Of a DNA stretch of 64,000 nt, positions 24,663 through 34,816 are shown piece after piece. The position numbers and the translations under genes are program-made. The stretch covers positions 372,001-436,000 of the forward strand of contig NZ_SGXJ01000002.1 of NCBI RefSeq assembly GCF_004216905.1, given 5' to 3'. The notes below the pieces were generated by a model. That model ran no database searches and had not been told where the DNA came from. It saw only the letters and a program-made list of their open reading frames with translations. Position 1 is the stretch's first letter. Each line of letters starts with the position of its first letter. The DNA is from Kribbella sp. VKM Ac-2569 (GTDB taxonomy: Bacteria; Actinomycetota; Actinomycetes; Propionibacteriales; Kribbellaceae).

Positions 24663-25082
24663 CTACTCCTCCCTCGAATGTTGCGGGATCGCCGCAACAG
24701 CCTGGATTTCGATCAGCAGCTGGGGATGCGGCAGCTGATGTACTGCGACGGTCGTGCGCGAAGGCCCCGACTCGTCGAAGAACTCACCATAGATCTCGTT
24801 GTACCCCCCGAAGTCGTTCATCGACACCAGGTACGTCGTCACACTGACGAGGTCCTCCAACCCGGCCCCCACCGCCCCGAGCACATCCCGGATGTTCTCC
24901 AGCACCGCCCGCGTCTGCACCCGGATATCCAGCGCGACAGTCCCCATCGAGTCCACCGAGGCACCCGCGATCGAGTTGTCCGGCCGCCGGCTGGACGTCC
25001 CCGAAACGAACGCGAACCCACCCGCAACCTTCACATGCGGAAACCGCCCCCGCGGCGTCGCCTTCCCCGGTACGACGGTCAT
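24663..25082 (-). CDS. RidA-family protein, probable 2-aminomuconate deaminase
   Basis: A 139-residue YjgF/RidA protein ([55 protein letters not shown]). RidA proteins often hydrolyse imines, but here the position between the semialdehyde dehydrogenase and 3HAO genes matches 2-aminomuconate deaminase of the nitrobenzoate/kynurenine gene clusters, which yields 4-oxalocrotonate and ammonia. ATG at 25082 overlaps the dehydrogenase stop by 4 nt. The role is from context; the family itself is broad. Confidence 0.87.
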   Translation of the reverse strand: MTVVPGKATPRGRFPHVKVAGGFAFVSGTSSRRPDNSIAGASVDSMGTVALDIRVQTRAVLENIRDVLGAVGAGLEDLVSVTTYLVSMNDFGGYNEIYGEFFDESGPSRTTVAVHQLPHPQLLIEIQAVAAIPQHSREE

Positions 25083-26581
25083 GAAAGCTCCACGCAGACG
25101 TTGGTGGTTTCGGTGTAGAAGTCCACCGAGTGCCGTCCACCTTCCCGGCCGACGCCCGACAACTTCACCCCGCCGAAGGGCGTGCGGAGATCGCGGAGGA
25201 ACCAGGTGTTGACCCAGCACAACCCCACATCAAGCGCTGCACCGGCCCGGTGCGCCCGGCCGACGTCGCGGGTCCAGACGGTTGCCGCCAGCCCGTAGTC
25301 GGAGGAGTTGGCGAGGGCGTAGGCCTCTTCCTCGGTGTCGAAGGGCGCGATGTGGCAGATCGGCCCGAAGATCTCCTCGCGGTTGGTGCGAGCGTCGGCG
25401 CCAAGTCCGGTGACGACGGTGGGTTGCACGTAGCAACCGCCGTCTCGGGCATCGCCGAACGTCGGTACGCCGCCACCGGCCAGCACCTCGGCGCCTTCGG
25501 CCCGCGCGAGATCGTAGTACGACAGCACCTTGTCGCGGTGCTGTTTGGAGATCAGCGGCATGTTCATCGTGGCCTCGTCGGCGGGCCAGCCGTACGTCAA
25601 ATCGTTCGCCCGCGCGGCGAGGCGCTCAGTGAACTCGTCGTACACGGATCGCTGCACATACAGGCGTTCCGTGCACAAGCAGACCTGCCCGCCGTTCGTG
25701 AAGACCGAGCGCACCGATCCCTCGACTGCGTCGTCCAACGAGCAGTCGGCGAAGATCAGGCCCGCGTTCTTCCCGCCGAGCTCGAAGGACACCGCCTTGA
25801 CCCGATCCGCCGCCACCTTCGCGATCGCCGTACCGGTCGCCGACTCGCCTGTGAACGTGATCGAGTCCACGCCTGGGTGCCGAGTGAGGTACTCCCCCGC
25901 CGACGACGGGCCGAACCCGTGCACCAGATTGAAAACACCATCAGGTACGCCGGCCTCCGCCATCACCTCGGCGAGAACGGTCGCCGACGACGGCGTCTCC
26001 TCGGACGGTTTCACCACGACCGCGTTGCCGCAGGCAAGCGCCGGCGCGACCTTCCACGTGAGCAGCAACAACGGAAGATTCCACGGTACGACGATCGCGA
26101 CCACACCGACCGGTTTCCGTACGGCGTAGTTCAACGCCCGCCGCCCGTCCGGGAGCACGGTCGTGTACGACTCGGTCGGCACCGTCGTCGCGAAATCCGC
26201 GAACGCACGGAAGTTCGCCGCACCGCGCGGGATGTCCAGCGTGCGCGCCTGGCTGATCGACTTCCCGGTGTCGCCGACCTCCGCCGCCACCAGATCCTCG
26301 AACCGCCGCTCCAGTTCGTCCGCGACCCGCCGCAGTACGACGGCCCGCTCCTGCTCACTCATCCGCCCCCACGGGCCACTCAACGCCTGCCGAGCAGCAC
26401 CGACCGCGGCGTCCACAGTCGCCTCGTCGGCCTCACAGACATCGAAGATCTGCTCCCCTGTCACCGGCGAGATCTTCGCGAACCGCGAAGCGCTCTCCAC
26501 AAAGGAACCGCCCACGAAATGCCGCAACAACCCCACTGAGCTGGGCTGTCCGGTCAGCAGCGAAGGCGACCACAGGCTCAC
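25079..26581 (-). CDS. 2-Aminomuconate (hydroxymuconate) semialdehyde dehydrogenase
   Basis: A 500-residue NAD(P)+ aldehyde dehydrogenase. Catalytic residues are the Glu of FELGGKNAG and the Cys of [10 protein letters not shown]; the NAD-site [17 protein letters not shown] and EEIFGPI are also present. In this operon it should oxidise 2-aminomuconate semialdehyde, made by the decarboxylase, to 2-aminomuconate. GTG at 26581 gives a GTGA overlap with the kmo stop, the same coupling as the other junctions; a longer frame to 27031 only reads through kmo on the same strand. Confidence 0.92.
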   Translation of the reverse strand: MSLWSPSLLTGQPSSVGLLRHFVGGSFVESASRFAKISPVTGEQIFDVCEADEATVDAAVGAARQALSGPWGRMSEQERAVVLRRVADELERRFEDLVAAEVGDTGKSISQARTLDIPRGAANFRAFADFATTVPTESYTTVLPDGRRALNYAVRKPVGVVAIVVPWNLPLLLLTWKVAPALACGNAVVVKPSEETPSSATVLAEVMAEAGVPDGVFNLVHGFGPSSAGEYLTRHPGVDSITFTGESATGTAIAKVAADRVKAVSFELGGKNAGLIFADCSLDDAVEGSVRSVFTNGGQVCLCTERLYVQRSVYDEFTERLAARANDLTYGWPADEATMNMPLISKQHRDKVLSYYDLARAEGAEVLAGGGVPTFGDARDGGCYVQPTVVTGLGADARTNREEIFGPICHIAPFDTEEEAYALANSSDYGLAATVWTRDVGRAHRAGAALDVGLCWVNTWFLRDLRTPFGGVKLSGVGREGGRHSVDFYTETTNVCVELS

Positions 26582-27876
26582 CGCCGTCGCCTCCGAACAA
26601 GGCCGAGCAGGACCCCGGCCGACGCAACCGCTGCGGCGCCGAGCAACTGGTGCTGGCGGTGCACTCGGTGTTGGACCTCGGCGTACGGCGTGGTGGAGAA
26701 GGAGACGAGTTCGTAGCGGGAGACGTACGTGCCGGGGAGCAGTCGTTCCAGCAGATGCTCGACACGTTTCTGGAGGCGGAAGACCGGGGAGGCGACCTTG
26801 TCGCGCATCTCGACGAAATTGGCCAGCGCCATCTCGGCGATCGCCTCGGTGTTCTCGCGCCGTCGGGTCTCGAACAACGGCAGCGCCCGCGCCCACGAGC
26901 CGCCTGTGTCGTCCAGGCAGCGGTCCAGTTCGACCACGTCCTCGAAGGCGCAGTTCGCGCCCTGCCCGTAGAACGGCACGATCGCGTGCGCCGCGTCGCC
27001 GAGCAACGCCGTACGTCCGTGGGCCTGCCACGGCAGCGTGTGCACGGTCCCGAGGACGCCGACCGGGTTGTTGAGGTAGTCGTCGACCAGATCCGGTGCC
27101 AGCGGCAACAGATCGGGATAGTTCACCCGGAAGTGCTCCTCGATGGCGGTCGTCGACGTGAGCGCGTCGAACGACCCGGCCGGCCAGAAGAGCGTGCAGG
27201 TGAACGAGCGGTCCGGGTTCGGCAGGGCGATCATCATCGACGTACCGCGTGGCCAGATGTGCAGCGCGCCGGGATCGAGCGCGAACTCACCAGCAGCCGC
27301 CGGGATCGACAATTCCTTGTACCCGTAGTCGAGGAAATCCACGTCCTCCGCGACGACGCCCTCGGCAAGCAGTTGCTCACGCACCGCGGATCCGGCGCCG
27401 TCGGCCCCCAGCACCACGTCAGCCGCGACCGAAACCTTCCCGGACGGCGTCGCGAACACCATCTGCCCGGCGGCCGAATCCAGCTCCACGAGCCGGTGCT
27501 CGAATTCCACAGACACGCCAGGAGCCGCCGACGCCGCCGACAGCAACGCGTTGTTCAGAGCACCACGGCTGATCGAGTTGATCGCCCGGTCCCCGGAAGC
27601 CGAGTACGCCTGGAAGTCCAGCGGCCCCGACACGGGATGGATCATCCGGCCCTTCATCGGCAATGCGTCCGCCATCACCTCGTCGACCAGGCCGATCCGC
27701 CGCAGCGCGTCCAGCCCGCGTTCGGAGATCGCCAGGTTGATCGACCGGCCGCGTTCTTCCTGCGCGACCCGAGGATCCGGACGCCGCTCGTACAGCGTCA
27801 CCGTCAGCCCGCGGCGCGCGAGAAAACATGCGAGCAGTGAACCGGTCAGTCCTGCGCCGACGATCGCGACCTTCAT
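26578..27876 (-). CDS. kmo: Kynurenine 3-monooxygenase
   Basis: A 432-residue FAD monooxygenase. The N-terminal FAD motif is VAIVGAGLTGSLLACFL (about 3-19). The family segment YERRPDPR, the second FAD motif GDAAHAIVPFYGQGANCAFED and the Kmo-type stretch DFLDYGYKELSIP support the assignment; a hydrophobic C-terminal tail (LLGAAAVASAGVLLGLV) may be membrane-associated, as in other Kmo enzymes. It hydroxylates kynurenine to 3-hydroxykynurenine with NADPH and O2. Overlaps kynU by 4 nt. Confidence 0.93.
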   Translation of the reverse strand: MKVAIVGAGLTGSLLACFLARRGLTVTLYERRPDPRVAQEERGRSINLAISERGLDALRRIGLVDEVMADALPMKGRMIHPVSGPLDFQAYSASGDRAINSISRGALNNALLSAASAAPGVSVEFEHRLVELDSAAGQMVFATPSGKVSVAADVVLGADGAGSAVREQLLAEGVVAEDVDFLDYGYKELSIPAAAGEFALDPGALHIWPRGTSMMIALPNPDRSFTCTLFWPAGSFDALTSTTAIEEHFRVNYPDLLPLAPDLVDDYLNNPVGVLGTVHTLPWQAHGRTALLGDAAHAIVPFYGQGANCAFEDVVELDRCLDDTGGSWARALPLFETRRRENTEAIAEMALANFVEMRDKVASPVFRLQKRVEHLLERLLPGTYVSRYELVSFSTTPYAEVQHRVHRQHQLLGAAAVASAGVLLGLVRRRRR

Positions 27877-29102
27877 GCGATCACCTCGGCCAACGCCGCC
27901 CCGGCCCGCCAGCAGTCGTGGTACGTCGAGTACAACGGCACCGGCGCGAACCGCAGTACGTCGGGCTCCCGCGAGTCCGCGATCACGCCGTACTCGAACC
28001 GCAATCGCCGCGACAGCTCCCCGGCCCCGGGCACCCGCACGGACAACTGCGCACCACGTCGCGCCGGATCGGTCGGTGTGATGACCTCGAAACCGTCCAG
28101 CAGGTTCGATAGGTACGCCGTCAACCGCACACTCCGCTCCCGTAGTACCTCGATGCCGATCTTGTCGAAGATCTCCAGCGACGTCCGCACCGGGCTCATC
28201 GAGAAGATCGGCGGGTTCGACACCTGCCACGCGTCCGCGGTCGCCGGCGGACGGGACTCGGGCGTCATCTCGAACCGCGTCTTCGCGTCGGTGCTCCACC
28301 AGCCCTCGAACCGCGGCAGGTCCGCGCCGAGATGCCGTTCGTGCACGAACGCACCGGCGATCGCGCCCGGCCCGGAGTTCAGGTACTTGTACGAGCACCA
28401 GGCGGCGAAGTCCACGTCCCAGTCGTGCAACGCGAGCGGCACGTTCCCGGCCGCGTGCGCGAGGTCCCACCCGACGATCGCACCGGCCGTGTGACCGGCC
28501 TTCGTGATCGTGGGGATGTCCATCAGCTCACCGGTCAGGTAGTTCACGCCACCCAGCAGTACGAGCGCCACGTCGCCACCGAACTGCTCGACGACATCCG
28601 CCGTACGCAGACTGTGCTCCCCCGGTCGCGGCCGCAGCCGGATCACCGCGTCCTCCGCGTCGTACCCGTGGAACTCGACCTGCGACCGTACGGCATAACT
28701 GTCCGAGGGGAACGCCGAGTCCTCGATGACGATCCGGTGCCGGGACCGCGTCGGCCGGTAGAACGACACCATCAACAGGTGCAGGTTGACGGTGAGCGTG
28801 TTCATCACGACCGTCTCGCTCGGCAACGCGCCGACGAGCCGCGCCGCGGGACCGGTCAGCAGCTCGTGGTACGGCAACCAGGGCCGGCCGGCGTCCAGAT
28901 GCCCTTCGACCCCGAGCGCCGCCCACGAATCCAGGTCCTCGAGCAGCTCGGACCGGGTCGCCTTCGGGCGCAGGCCGAGCGAGTTCCCGGCGAAGTACGC
29001 CACCTCCGGGTAGTCGCCACCCTGTGCCGGCGGTACGTCGAACAGCTCCCGGTGCCCCGGATCGTTGGCATCGAGCTCGCGCGCCGCAGCCTCCGTGATC
29101 AC
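27873..29102 (-). CDS. kynU: Kynureninase
   Basis: A 409-residue PLP enzyme. The PLP lysine lies in [12 protein letters not shown]; other family landmarks are [33 protein letters not shown] and [10 protein letters not shown]. It cleaves 3-hydroxykynurenine to 3-hydroxyanthranilate and alanine. GTG at 29102 (start [10 protein letters not shown]) overlaps the TGA of glgC by 4 nt; no typical RBS other than within the glgC end is seen, so its translation probably depends on ribosomes finishing glgC. Confidence 0.94.
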   Translation of the reverse strand: MITEAAARELDANDPGHRELFDVPPAQGGDYPEVAYFAGNSLGLRPKATRSELLEDLDSWAALGVEGHLDAGRPWLPYHELLTGPAARLVGALPSETVVMNTLTVNLHLLMVSFYRPTRSRHRIVIEDSAFPSDSYAVRSQVEFHGYDAEDAVIRLRPRPGEHSLRTADVVEQFGGDVALVLLGGVNYLTGELMDIPTITKAGHTAGAIVGWDLAHAAGNVPLALHDWDVDFAAWCSYKYLNSGPGAIAGAFVHERHLGADLPRFEGWWSTDAKTRFEMTPESRPPATADAWQVSNPPIFSMSPVRTSLEIFDKIGIEVLRERSVRLTAYLSNLLDGFEVITPTDPARRGAQLSVRVPGAGELSRRLRFEYGVIADSREPDVLRFAPVPLYSTYHDCWRAGAALAEVIA

Positions 29103-30358
29103 GCCTCGGCAACCTCGTCGGCGGCGCCCTTCGGTGCCTCGATCACTTGCCCCTTGCCGAGCACCGTCACGCCGCCCTTGGACACCGTGAACCCGCGTTC
29201 CCGGTCGTAGTCCTGGTCGACGCCGATCTCGGTGCCGTCCGGGACCACGATGTTCTTGTCCAGGATCACGTTCTTCAGGACGACGTCCTTGCCGATCTTG
29301 CAGTTGTCCATGATCACGGAGTACTGGATGTCGGCGCCGGCGCTGACGATCACGTTCGACCCGAGCACCGAGTGGTCCACGTGCGCGCCGGACACGATCG
29401 AGCCCTGGCAGACGATCGACTCGCCGACCGTCGCGTCGTCGGTGAACTTCGCGCCCGGCAGCTGCGGGTGTGAGGTGAAGATCGGCCAGTCGTTGTTGTA
29501 GAGGTTGAACACCGGCTGGATCGACACGAGGTCCATGTGCGCCTCGTGGTACGAGTCCAGCGACCCGACGTCCCGCCAGTACGAGTGGTCCCGGTCGAGC
29601 GCACCCGGTACGTCGTTGTCCTTGAAGTCGTAGACGCCCGCCTTGCCCTCGGCAACCATCATCGGGACGATGTCGCCGCCCATGTCGTGCCGCGACGCCG
29701 GGTTGGCCGCGTCCCTGCGCAGCGCCTCGACCAGAACATCGGCGCTGAACACGTAGTTGCCCATCGAGGCGAAGGTCTCGTCCGGTGAGTCCGGCAGGCC
29801 CGGCGGGTCGGCCGGCTTCTCCAGGAACTCCTCGATGGAGTGCCCGTCCGCGCCGGTCTTGATCACGCCGAACTCCGACGCCTCGGCCCGCGGCACCCGG
29901 ATCCCGGCCACGGTGGCGCCGTTGCCGCGCTCGATGTGCGCGGCGACCATCTGCGAGGCGTCCATCCGGTAGACGTGGTCGGCGCCGAACACCACGATGA
30001 TGTCGGGCTGGAAGTCGTCGATCAGGTTCATCGACTGGTAGATCGCGTCGGCGCTGCCCTGGTACCACTGCGGTCCGAGCCGTTGCTGAGCCGGGACGCA
30101 GCTGACGAAGTTGCCCAGCAGGGTGGACATCCGCCAGGTGACGGTCACATGCCGGTCCAGCGAGTGGGATTTGTACTGCGTCAGCACGAACAGGTTGCGG
30201 ATCCCCGCATTGACCAAGTTCGACAGCACGAAATCGATGAGGCGATAACTGCCGCCGAACGGCACGGCCGGTTTGGCCCGGTCCGCCGTCAGCGGCATCA
30301 ACCGCTTCCCCTCACCACCGGCCAGCACGATTCCGAGAACTCTGGGCGCCTTTGCCAT
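29099..30358 (-). CDS. glgC: Glucose-1-phosphate adenylyltransferase
   Basis: A 419-residue GlgC making ADP-glucose for glycogen/alpha-glucan synthesis. The nucleotide motif [14 protein letters not shown] leads into [11 protein letters not shown] near the N-terminus. The ADP-glucose motifs FSADV and [15 protein letters not shown], the EEFLEKP activity motif, and a C-terminal left-handed beta-helix ([19 protein letters not shown]) complete the family layout. It is nearly divergent from glgA, with a GNAT gene between. Its stop overlaps kynU, an unexpected coupling of glycogen and tryptophan-catabolism genes. Confidence 0.95.
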   Translation of the reverse strand: MAKAPRVLGIVLAGGEGKRLMPLTADRAKPAVPFGGSYRLIDFVLSNLVNAGIRNLFVLTQYKSHSLDRHVTVTWRMSTLLGNFVSCVPAQQRLGPQWYQGSADAIYQSMNLIDDFQPDIIVVFGADHVYRMDASQMVAAHIERGNGATVAGIRVPRAEASEFGVIKTGADGHSIEEFLEKPADPPGLPDSPDETFASMGNYVFSADVLVEALRRDAANPASRHDMGGDIVPMMVAEGKAGVYDFKDNDVPGALDRDHSYWRDVGSLDSYHEAHMDLVSIQPVFNLYNNDWPIFTSHPQLPGAKFTDDATVGESIVCQGSIVSGAHVDHSVLGSNVIVSAGADIQYSVIMDNCKIGKDVVLKNVILDKNIVVPDGTEIGVDQDYDRERGFTVSKGGVTVLGKGQVIEAPKGAADEVAEA

Positions 30359-30422
30359 GTCCGCACCTTAGCTCCGACGACCCGCGGACATAAGCGTTTG
30401 CGCGCGTCGCAACACTGGAAGG

Positions 30423-30968
30423 ATGCCGATCCTCGTCGTACCGACCACTGCCGTTCACCGATCGTTTCTCGCGGCCTGGGACGAGCTCGGTCCGGATCAT
30501 GAGCGGTGGATGGGTGCGCGGTCGATCGCCGGCGCCGAGGAGGAGTGGACCCGTGGGCAGGCGGCGGATCCCGCCGAGTTCGCCCGTCTGGTGGACGCGA
30601 TCAGGACGGAGGCCGAGCCGGAGACCGAACTGGCGGCCGGCCTCGTGCACCAGACCGTGCTGTGGTTCGTGGACGGCGTCGAGTTCCTCGGCCGGCTCTC
30701 GATCCGCCACGACCTGACGCCGGCGCTCATCGAGGTCGGCGGGCACATCGGGTACTGCGTCCGCCCGTCGGCCCGGCGGCGCGGGTACGCGACCCAGATG
30801 CTCACCCAGTCGCTCCCGATCGCCGGTGTTCTCGGCATCGAGCCGGCCCTGGTCACCTGCGACGTCGACAATGCCGGATCGCGCAAGGTGATCGAGGCAG
30901 CTGGTGGCGAACTGGAAGACGAACGACACGGAAAGCTGCGCTTCTGGGTGCCGACACACGTCAGTTGA
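30423..30968 (+). CDS. GNAT-family acetyltransferase
   Basis: A 181-residue GNAT protein. The acetyl-CoA loop VRPSARRRGYATQMLTQSL and the Asn of CDVDNAGSRKVIEAAGGEL are clear. Members of this subgroup begin with a variable helical region (FLAAWDELGPD) followed by FLGRLSIRHDLTP. ATG at 30423, 64 bp from the divergent glgC start; glgA follows 19 nt after its stop. Substrate unknown; the link to glycogen is positional only. Confidence 0.87.
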   Translation: MPILVVPTTAVHRSFLAAWDELGPDHERWMGARSIAGAEEEWTRGQAADPAEFARLVDAIRTEAEPETELAAGLVHQTVLWFVDGVEFLGRLSIRHDLTPALIEVGGHIGYCVRPSARRRGYATQMLTQSLPIAGVLGIEPALVTCDVDNAGSRKVIEAAGGELEDERHGKLRFWVPTHVS

Positions 30969-30987
30969 TGACCTATCGTCGGGCGGT

Positions 30988-32145
30988 ATGAAGGTCGCCA
31001 TCCTGACGCGTGAGTTTCCTCCGGACGTGTACGGCGGGGCCGGTGTGCACGTGGACTTCCTGGTCCGCGAACTGCGCCGGCTGATCGACGTCGACGTACA
31101 GTGCATGGGCGAGCCCCGGAAGGGCGCGACCGCGCATTCCGAGGACGACCCGCGGATCCCGAACGCGAACGCGGCGCTGCGCATCCTCTCCACCGACCTG
31201 ACCATGACCGCGGCGGTCGGCGAGGCGGACCTGGTGCACTCGCACACCTGGTACGCGAACATGGCGGGGCATTGGGCCAAGCTGCTGTACGACGTACCGC
31301 ATGTGGTGACCGCACACTCGCTGGAGCCGCGCCGCCCGTGGAAGGCCGAGCAGCTCGGCGGTGGGTACCGGCTGTCGAGCTGGGCCGAGCGGACCTCGTA
31401 CGAGGCGGCCGATGCGGTCGTCGCGGTGAGCCGCGGTATGCGGACCGACGTACTCGACTGCTACCCGTCGATCGACCCGGCCAAGGTGCACGTGATCTCG
31501 AACGGGATCGACGCGGACTTCTACCGGCCGGATCCGTCGACGCATGTGCTCGAGCGGCTCGGCGTCGACCTGAACCGTCCGTACGTCACGTTCGTCGGCC
31601 GGATCACGCGGCAGAAGGGCGTGCCGCACCTGCTCCGCGCGGGGCTGCGTCTGGATCCGTCCGTGCAGCTCGTCCTGCTGGCCGGCGCCGCCGACACAGT
31701 GGAGCTGAAGGCCGAGACCGACGCGCTGATCGACGACCTGAAGCTGGCCCGCGACGGCGTGTTCGTGGTCTCCGAGATGCTGCCGCGTGAGGAAGTCCGG
31801 CAGGTGCTGACGCACGCGCTGGCGTTCTGCTGCCCGTCGATCTACGAGCCGCTCGGCATCGTCAACCTGGAGGCGATGGCCTGTGAGACCGCGGTCGTCG
31901 CCAGCGCGGTCGGCGGCATCCCCGAGGTCGTCGACGACGGCGTGACCGGCACCCTGGTCCCGTACGACGAGAACGACCCGGACACCTTCGAGCGCGGTCT
32001 CGCGGACGGGATCAACGCGCTGGTCAACGATCCTTCTCGAGCTGACGCGATGGGGAAGGCAGGACGAGACCGCGCGGTCTCCGAGTTCGGCTGGGACGCC
32101 GTCGCGCAACGCACCGTCGAGCTGTACAACAGCCTGCTCGCGTAG
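30988..32145 (+). CDS. glgA: Actinobacterial glycogen synthase / maltose-1-phosphate synthase (GT4)
   Basis: A 385-residue GT4 glycosyltransferase. It begins MKVAILTREFPPDVYGGAGVH (nucleotide-sugar acceptor domain) and carries VTFVGRITRQKG and the donor-binding EPLGIVNLEAMACETAVV. This is the short actinobacterial enzyme; the mycobacterial orthologue (GlgM) uses ADP-glucose plus glucose-1-phosphate to make maltose-1-phosphate for GlgE. Either role uses ADP-glucose from the adjacent GlgC. ATG at 30988 is preceded by a short gap after the GNAT stop. Confidence 0.92.
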   Translation: MKVAILTREFPPDVYGGAGVHVDFLVRELRRLIDVDVQCMGEPRKGATAHSEDDPRIPNANAALRILSTDLTMTAAVGEADLVHSHTWYANMAGHWAKLLYDVPHVVTAHSLEPRRPWKAEQLGGGYRLSSWAERTSYEAADAVVAVSRGMRTDVLDCYPSIDPAKVHVISNGIDADFYRPDPSTHVLERLGVDLNRPYVTFVGRITRQKGVPHLLRAGLRLDPSVQLVLLAGAADTVELKAETDALIDDLKLARDGVFVVSEMLPREEVRQVLTHALAFCCPSIYEPLGIVNLEAMACETAVVASAVGGIPEVVDDGVTGTLVPYDENDPDTFERGLADGINALVNDPSRADAMGKAGRDRAVSEFGWDAVAQRTVELYNSLLA

Positions 32146-32304
32146 CCGACCCGGAGGTTGTCCGACCAGCCGTTGATCAGCTCGACGATGCTCGCCGGCG
32201 GCTGCTCGATCCGAGCTCGCGGTCTGGTCGCCGACCGCTCGCGTTCTCCATGACGTCCACGGTAGACCGGGCACGCCGGCGCAGCCTGGGTCCTGTCACT
32301 CCCA

Positions 32305-32329
32305 GGAACAGCGAGGTACTCCCTGTTCC
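32305..32329. promoter_or_regulatory. Possible operator upstream of the aldo/keto reductase
   Basis: GGAACAG (32305-32311) and CTGTTCC (32323-32329) are exact inverted copies 11 nt apart, 26 bp before the reductase ATG. No adjacent regulator gene clearly pairs with it. The rest of the 209-bp gap 32146-32354 holds nothing else I can name. Confidence 0.35.
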
Positions 32330-32354
32330 GCGCGCGCCGACGAACAGTGGAGAC

Positions 32355-33208
32355 ATGACGAACTCAACCATCACCCTCGCCGAGGACCTGACCATCACCC
32401 GGATGGGGTACGGCGCGATGCAACTCGCCGGCCAGGCGTCTTCGGACCGCCCAAGGACCGCGACCAGGCGATCGCCGTACTGCGGGAGGCCGTCGCACTC
32501 GGCGTCACCCACATCGACACCAGCGACTTCTACGGGCCGACCGTGGTCAACGAAATCATCAAGGAGGCGCTGCACCCGTACCCGGCGGACCTGGTCCTGG
32601 TCACCAAGGTCGGCGCCCGGCGCGGCGACGACGCCAGCTGGATCCCGGACCTCTCACCGAACGCGCTGCGAGCCCAGGTCCACGACAACCTCGAGCACCT
32701 CGGCCTCGAGGTCCTCGACGTGGTCAATCTCCGCAGCATGGCGCACGAAGGCCACAGCGAGGAGTCGATCGCGGAGTCGTTCACCGCGCTGGCCGAGCTC
32801 CAGCAGCAGGGCCTCATCAAGCACCTCGGCCTGAGCAGCGTGACGATCCCGCAGATCCGTGAGGCGCAGGCGATCGCGCCGATCGTGACCATCCAGAACC
32901 TGTACAACCTGGTGAACCGCGATGACGACGACGTGGTCGAGTACGCCGCGGAGAACAACATCGCGTTCGCGTCCTTCTTCCCGCTCGGCGGATTCACCCC
33001 GCTCCAGTCCGAAACGCTGGCGAAGGTCGCGGCCCGTCTGGACGCCACCCCGCAGCAGGTCGCCCTCGCCTGGCTCCTCCAGCGCTCCGCGACCAGCGTC
33101 GTCATCCCCGGTACGTCGTCACTGGCCCATCTGCGCGAGAACATCGCCGCACGCGACCTCGTCCTCCCCGCCGACGCCGTCACCGAACTCGACTCGATCG
33201 GCGCCTAG
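32355..33208 (+). pseudogene. Aldo/keto reductase broken by a 1-nt frameshift
   Basis: The N-terminus (MTNSTITLAEDL, then TRMGYGAMQLAG) is in one frame and the rest (GVFGPPKDRDQAIAVL, DTSDFYGP, VLVTKVGA, HLGLSSVTIPQ, VIPGTSS) in another. The break is at about 32432-32436: GGCCAGGCGTC where GGCCCAGGCGTC would restore the family's AGPGVF. One missing C thus splits an otherwise intact, roughly 284-residue NADPH-dependent reductase with catalytic Asp, Tyr and Lys visible. It is either a real lesion or a sequencing error. Its stop shares the CTAG with the convergent TetR stop. Confidence 0.85.
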
Positions 33209-33756
33209 CCGAGTTCGCGCTGGAGCATGTGGATGAGGGCGTCGACGTCGGACTCGACCATGGGTTCGCCGGTCATGCCCATGCGGTGCAGCAGCGTGCC
33301 GATAACGACGTCGATGAAGAACAGGACGCGCTGCTCGGACAGACCGAGCGACTCGGTGAGCACCTGGCGGTACGGGTCCTGGAGCTGCGTGGAAAGGATC
33401 TCGCGCAGGCCAGGATCGCCGATCGCGTCGGTGAACACCCCGGCGAACGCCGCCGCGACGCCAGGCTCCGCGATCCGCCGCGCACCGAAGCGGACCGCGG
33501 CGGTCACGTCCTCCTCGCGAGCACTGCCGGCCAGCGGGAGCGGGCCGAAGGCGTCCACCAGGCAGGCGGTGACGAGCGCGCCCTTGGACGGCCAGCGCCG
33601 GTAGATCGTCGTCTTCGCGATCCCGGCCGCCGCGGCGATCCGATCGACCGTGGCCCGGGTGTACCCGAGCTCGTGAACCGTCCGCAGCGTCGCCGCGAAC
33701 ACCTCGGCGTCGACGCTGGAACGGGGCCGGCCGGGCGGTCGCGTCGTGGAAGCCAT
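33205..33756 (-). CDS. TetR-family regulator
   Basis: A 183-residue TetR. The HTH is at about 20-62 (FAATLRTVHELGYTRATVDRIA, GIAKTTIYRRWPSKGALV); the C-terminal domain is of the TetR_C type with FFIDVVIGTLLHRMGMTGEP. ATG at 33756 was chosen because it begins the usual RPPGRPRS arm; a frame to 33909 crosses the operator region. It is divergent from an esterase gene and likely controls it; palindromes at 33764-33779 and 33788-33797 lie between. Stop overlaps the reductase stop. Confidence 0.9.
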   Translation of the reverse strand: MASTTRPPGRPRSSVDAEVFAATLRTVHELGYTRATVDRIAAAAGIAKTTIYRRWPSKGALVTACLVDAFGPLPLAGSAREEDVTAAVRFGARRIAEPGVAAAFAGVFTDAIGDPGLREILSTQLQDPYRQVLTESLGLSEQRVLFFIDVVIGTLLHRMGMTGEPMVESDVDALIHMLQRELG

Positions 33757-33763
33757 CGGCACA

Positions 33764-33797
33764 GCATAGCGAGTTATGCTACCGTCGGTATCGATAC
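33764..33797. promoter_or_regulatory. Palindromes in the TetR/esterase divergent promoter
   Basis: GCATAGC-GA-GTTATGC (33764-33779, one mismatch in 7-bp arms) and GTATCGATAC (33788-33797, perfect) lie 8-41 bp from the TetR start. They are the likely operator and promoter elements for both divergent genes. Confidence 0.5.
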
Positions 33798-33835
33798 TAA
33801 TCGTAGCGAAACCCGCAACGTCAGGACGATGCCCG

Positions 33836-34816
33836 ATGCTCAAGACCGCCACCACCGCCACCGCGCACCAGCCTCCGCTCGGCATCCGGCTGGTGTACTC
33901 CCTGCGCAAGGAGCCCGACTACCTGGCGATGTCGCCCGCGGACCTCGTGAAGTTCGGCGAGACCCAGAGCCGCATCGTCAACTCCCGCTTCGCCCGCCTC
34001 ATCACCGGCCGCCCGCACGCAGGCGTCACGATCGACTGGCAACAGGTCCCGCTCGCGGACCGTACGATCCGCGTCCGGGTGCACCGACCGAAGCACGCAG
34101 GAGCACGCAAGCTTCCGCTGGTGCTTCACGTCCACGGCGGCGGTTACACCGGGACCGCAGTGCAGTGCGACTGGATCAACAGCCATATCGCCGCGCGTAC
34201 GTCGGCGGTGGTCGTGTCCGTCGAGCATCGGCTGATGAACCACGAGACCCCACTCGCGGCGATCGTCGACGACGGTTGGGACGTCCTACGGCACGTCTTC
34301 CAGCACGCCACCGAATGGGGAATCGACCCGTCCCGGGTGGCTCTCGCCGGCGAGAGCGCAGGCTCGATGGTGGCGACTCTCTCCGCACTGCGAGCCCGGG
34401 ACACGGGCCTGTCGCTACGGGCCCAGGTGCTCATCAACCCGTGCGTCGACGTGACCTCGACTGCGCTCGACTACGAGTCCGCGACCCAGTACGCCGACAC
34501 GCCGACGCTCACCCGAGCCGGAATCGGGTTCTTCCGGCATCTCGCCGTACCGAAAGGAACCGATCCGCGGGCGTTGTCACCGCGGTACGCCGACTTGAGC
34601 GGGCTGCCACCGACGCTCGTGGTGATCCCGGTCCTCGACCCGGTCGCAGACCACGGCCGGGTGTACGCCGAGGAACTCCGAGCCGCTGGCACCGCGGTCC
34701 AGGTGAGCGAGTACTCCAAGGCCGGTCACGCGTTCATCAGCCTGCCCGGCCTCGTACCGCAGGCCAAACCAGCCCGCGACCGCATAGTGGACTTCCTCTG
34801 CGCCCAGTTCCGTTAG
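33836..34816 (+). CDS. HSL-family alpha/beta hydrolase (esterase)
   Basis: A 326-residue esterase of the hormone-sensitive-lipase group. The oxyanion motif HGGG (LVLHVHGGGYTG), the nucleophile Ser in GESAGS, Asp in VLDPVADHG and His in KAGHAFISLPG give a complete catalytic set. No signal peptide, so it is probably cytosolic, hydrolysing short acyl esters. ATG at 33836 starts after the divergent promoter. The likely repressor is the adjacent TetR. Its stop is the first base-set of repeat A. Confidence 0.9.
   Translation: MLKTATTATAHQPPLGIRLVYSLRKEPDYLAMSPADLVKFGETQSRIVNSRFARLITGRPHAGVTIDWQQVPLADRTIRVRVHRPKHAGARKLPLVLHVHGGGYTGTAVQCDWINSHIAARTSAVVVSVEHRLMNHETPLAAIVDDGWDVLRHVFQHATEWGIDPSRVALAGESAGSMVATLSALRARDTGLSLRAQVLINPCVDVTSTALDYESATQYADTPTLTRAGIGFFRHLAVPKGTDPRALSPRYADLSGLPPTLVVIPVLDPVADHGRVYAEELRAAGTAVQVSEYSKAGHAFISLPGLVPQAKPARDRIVDFLCAQFR

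Noticed and set aside
32177..32260. Fragment of a minus-strand regulator upstream of the aldo/keto reductase
   Set aside because: A short stretch could be read as protein in one frame, but it is too short and unsupported to call a gene remnant.
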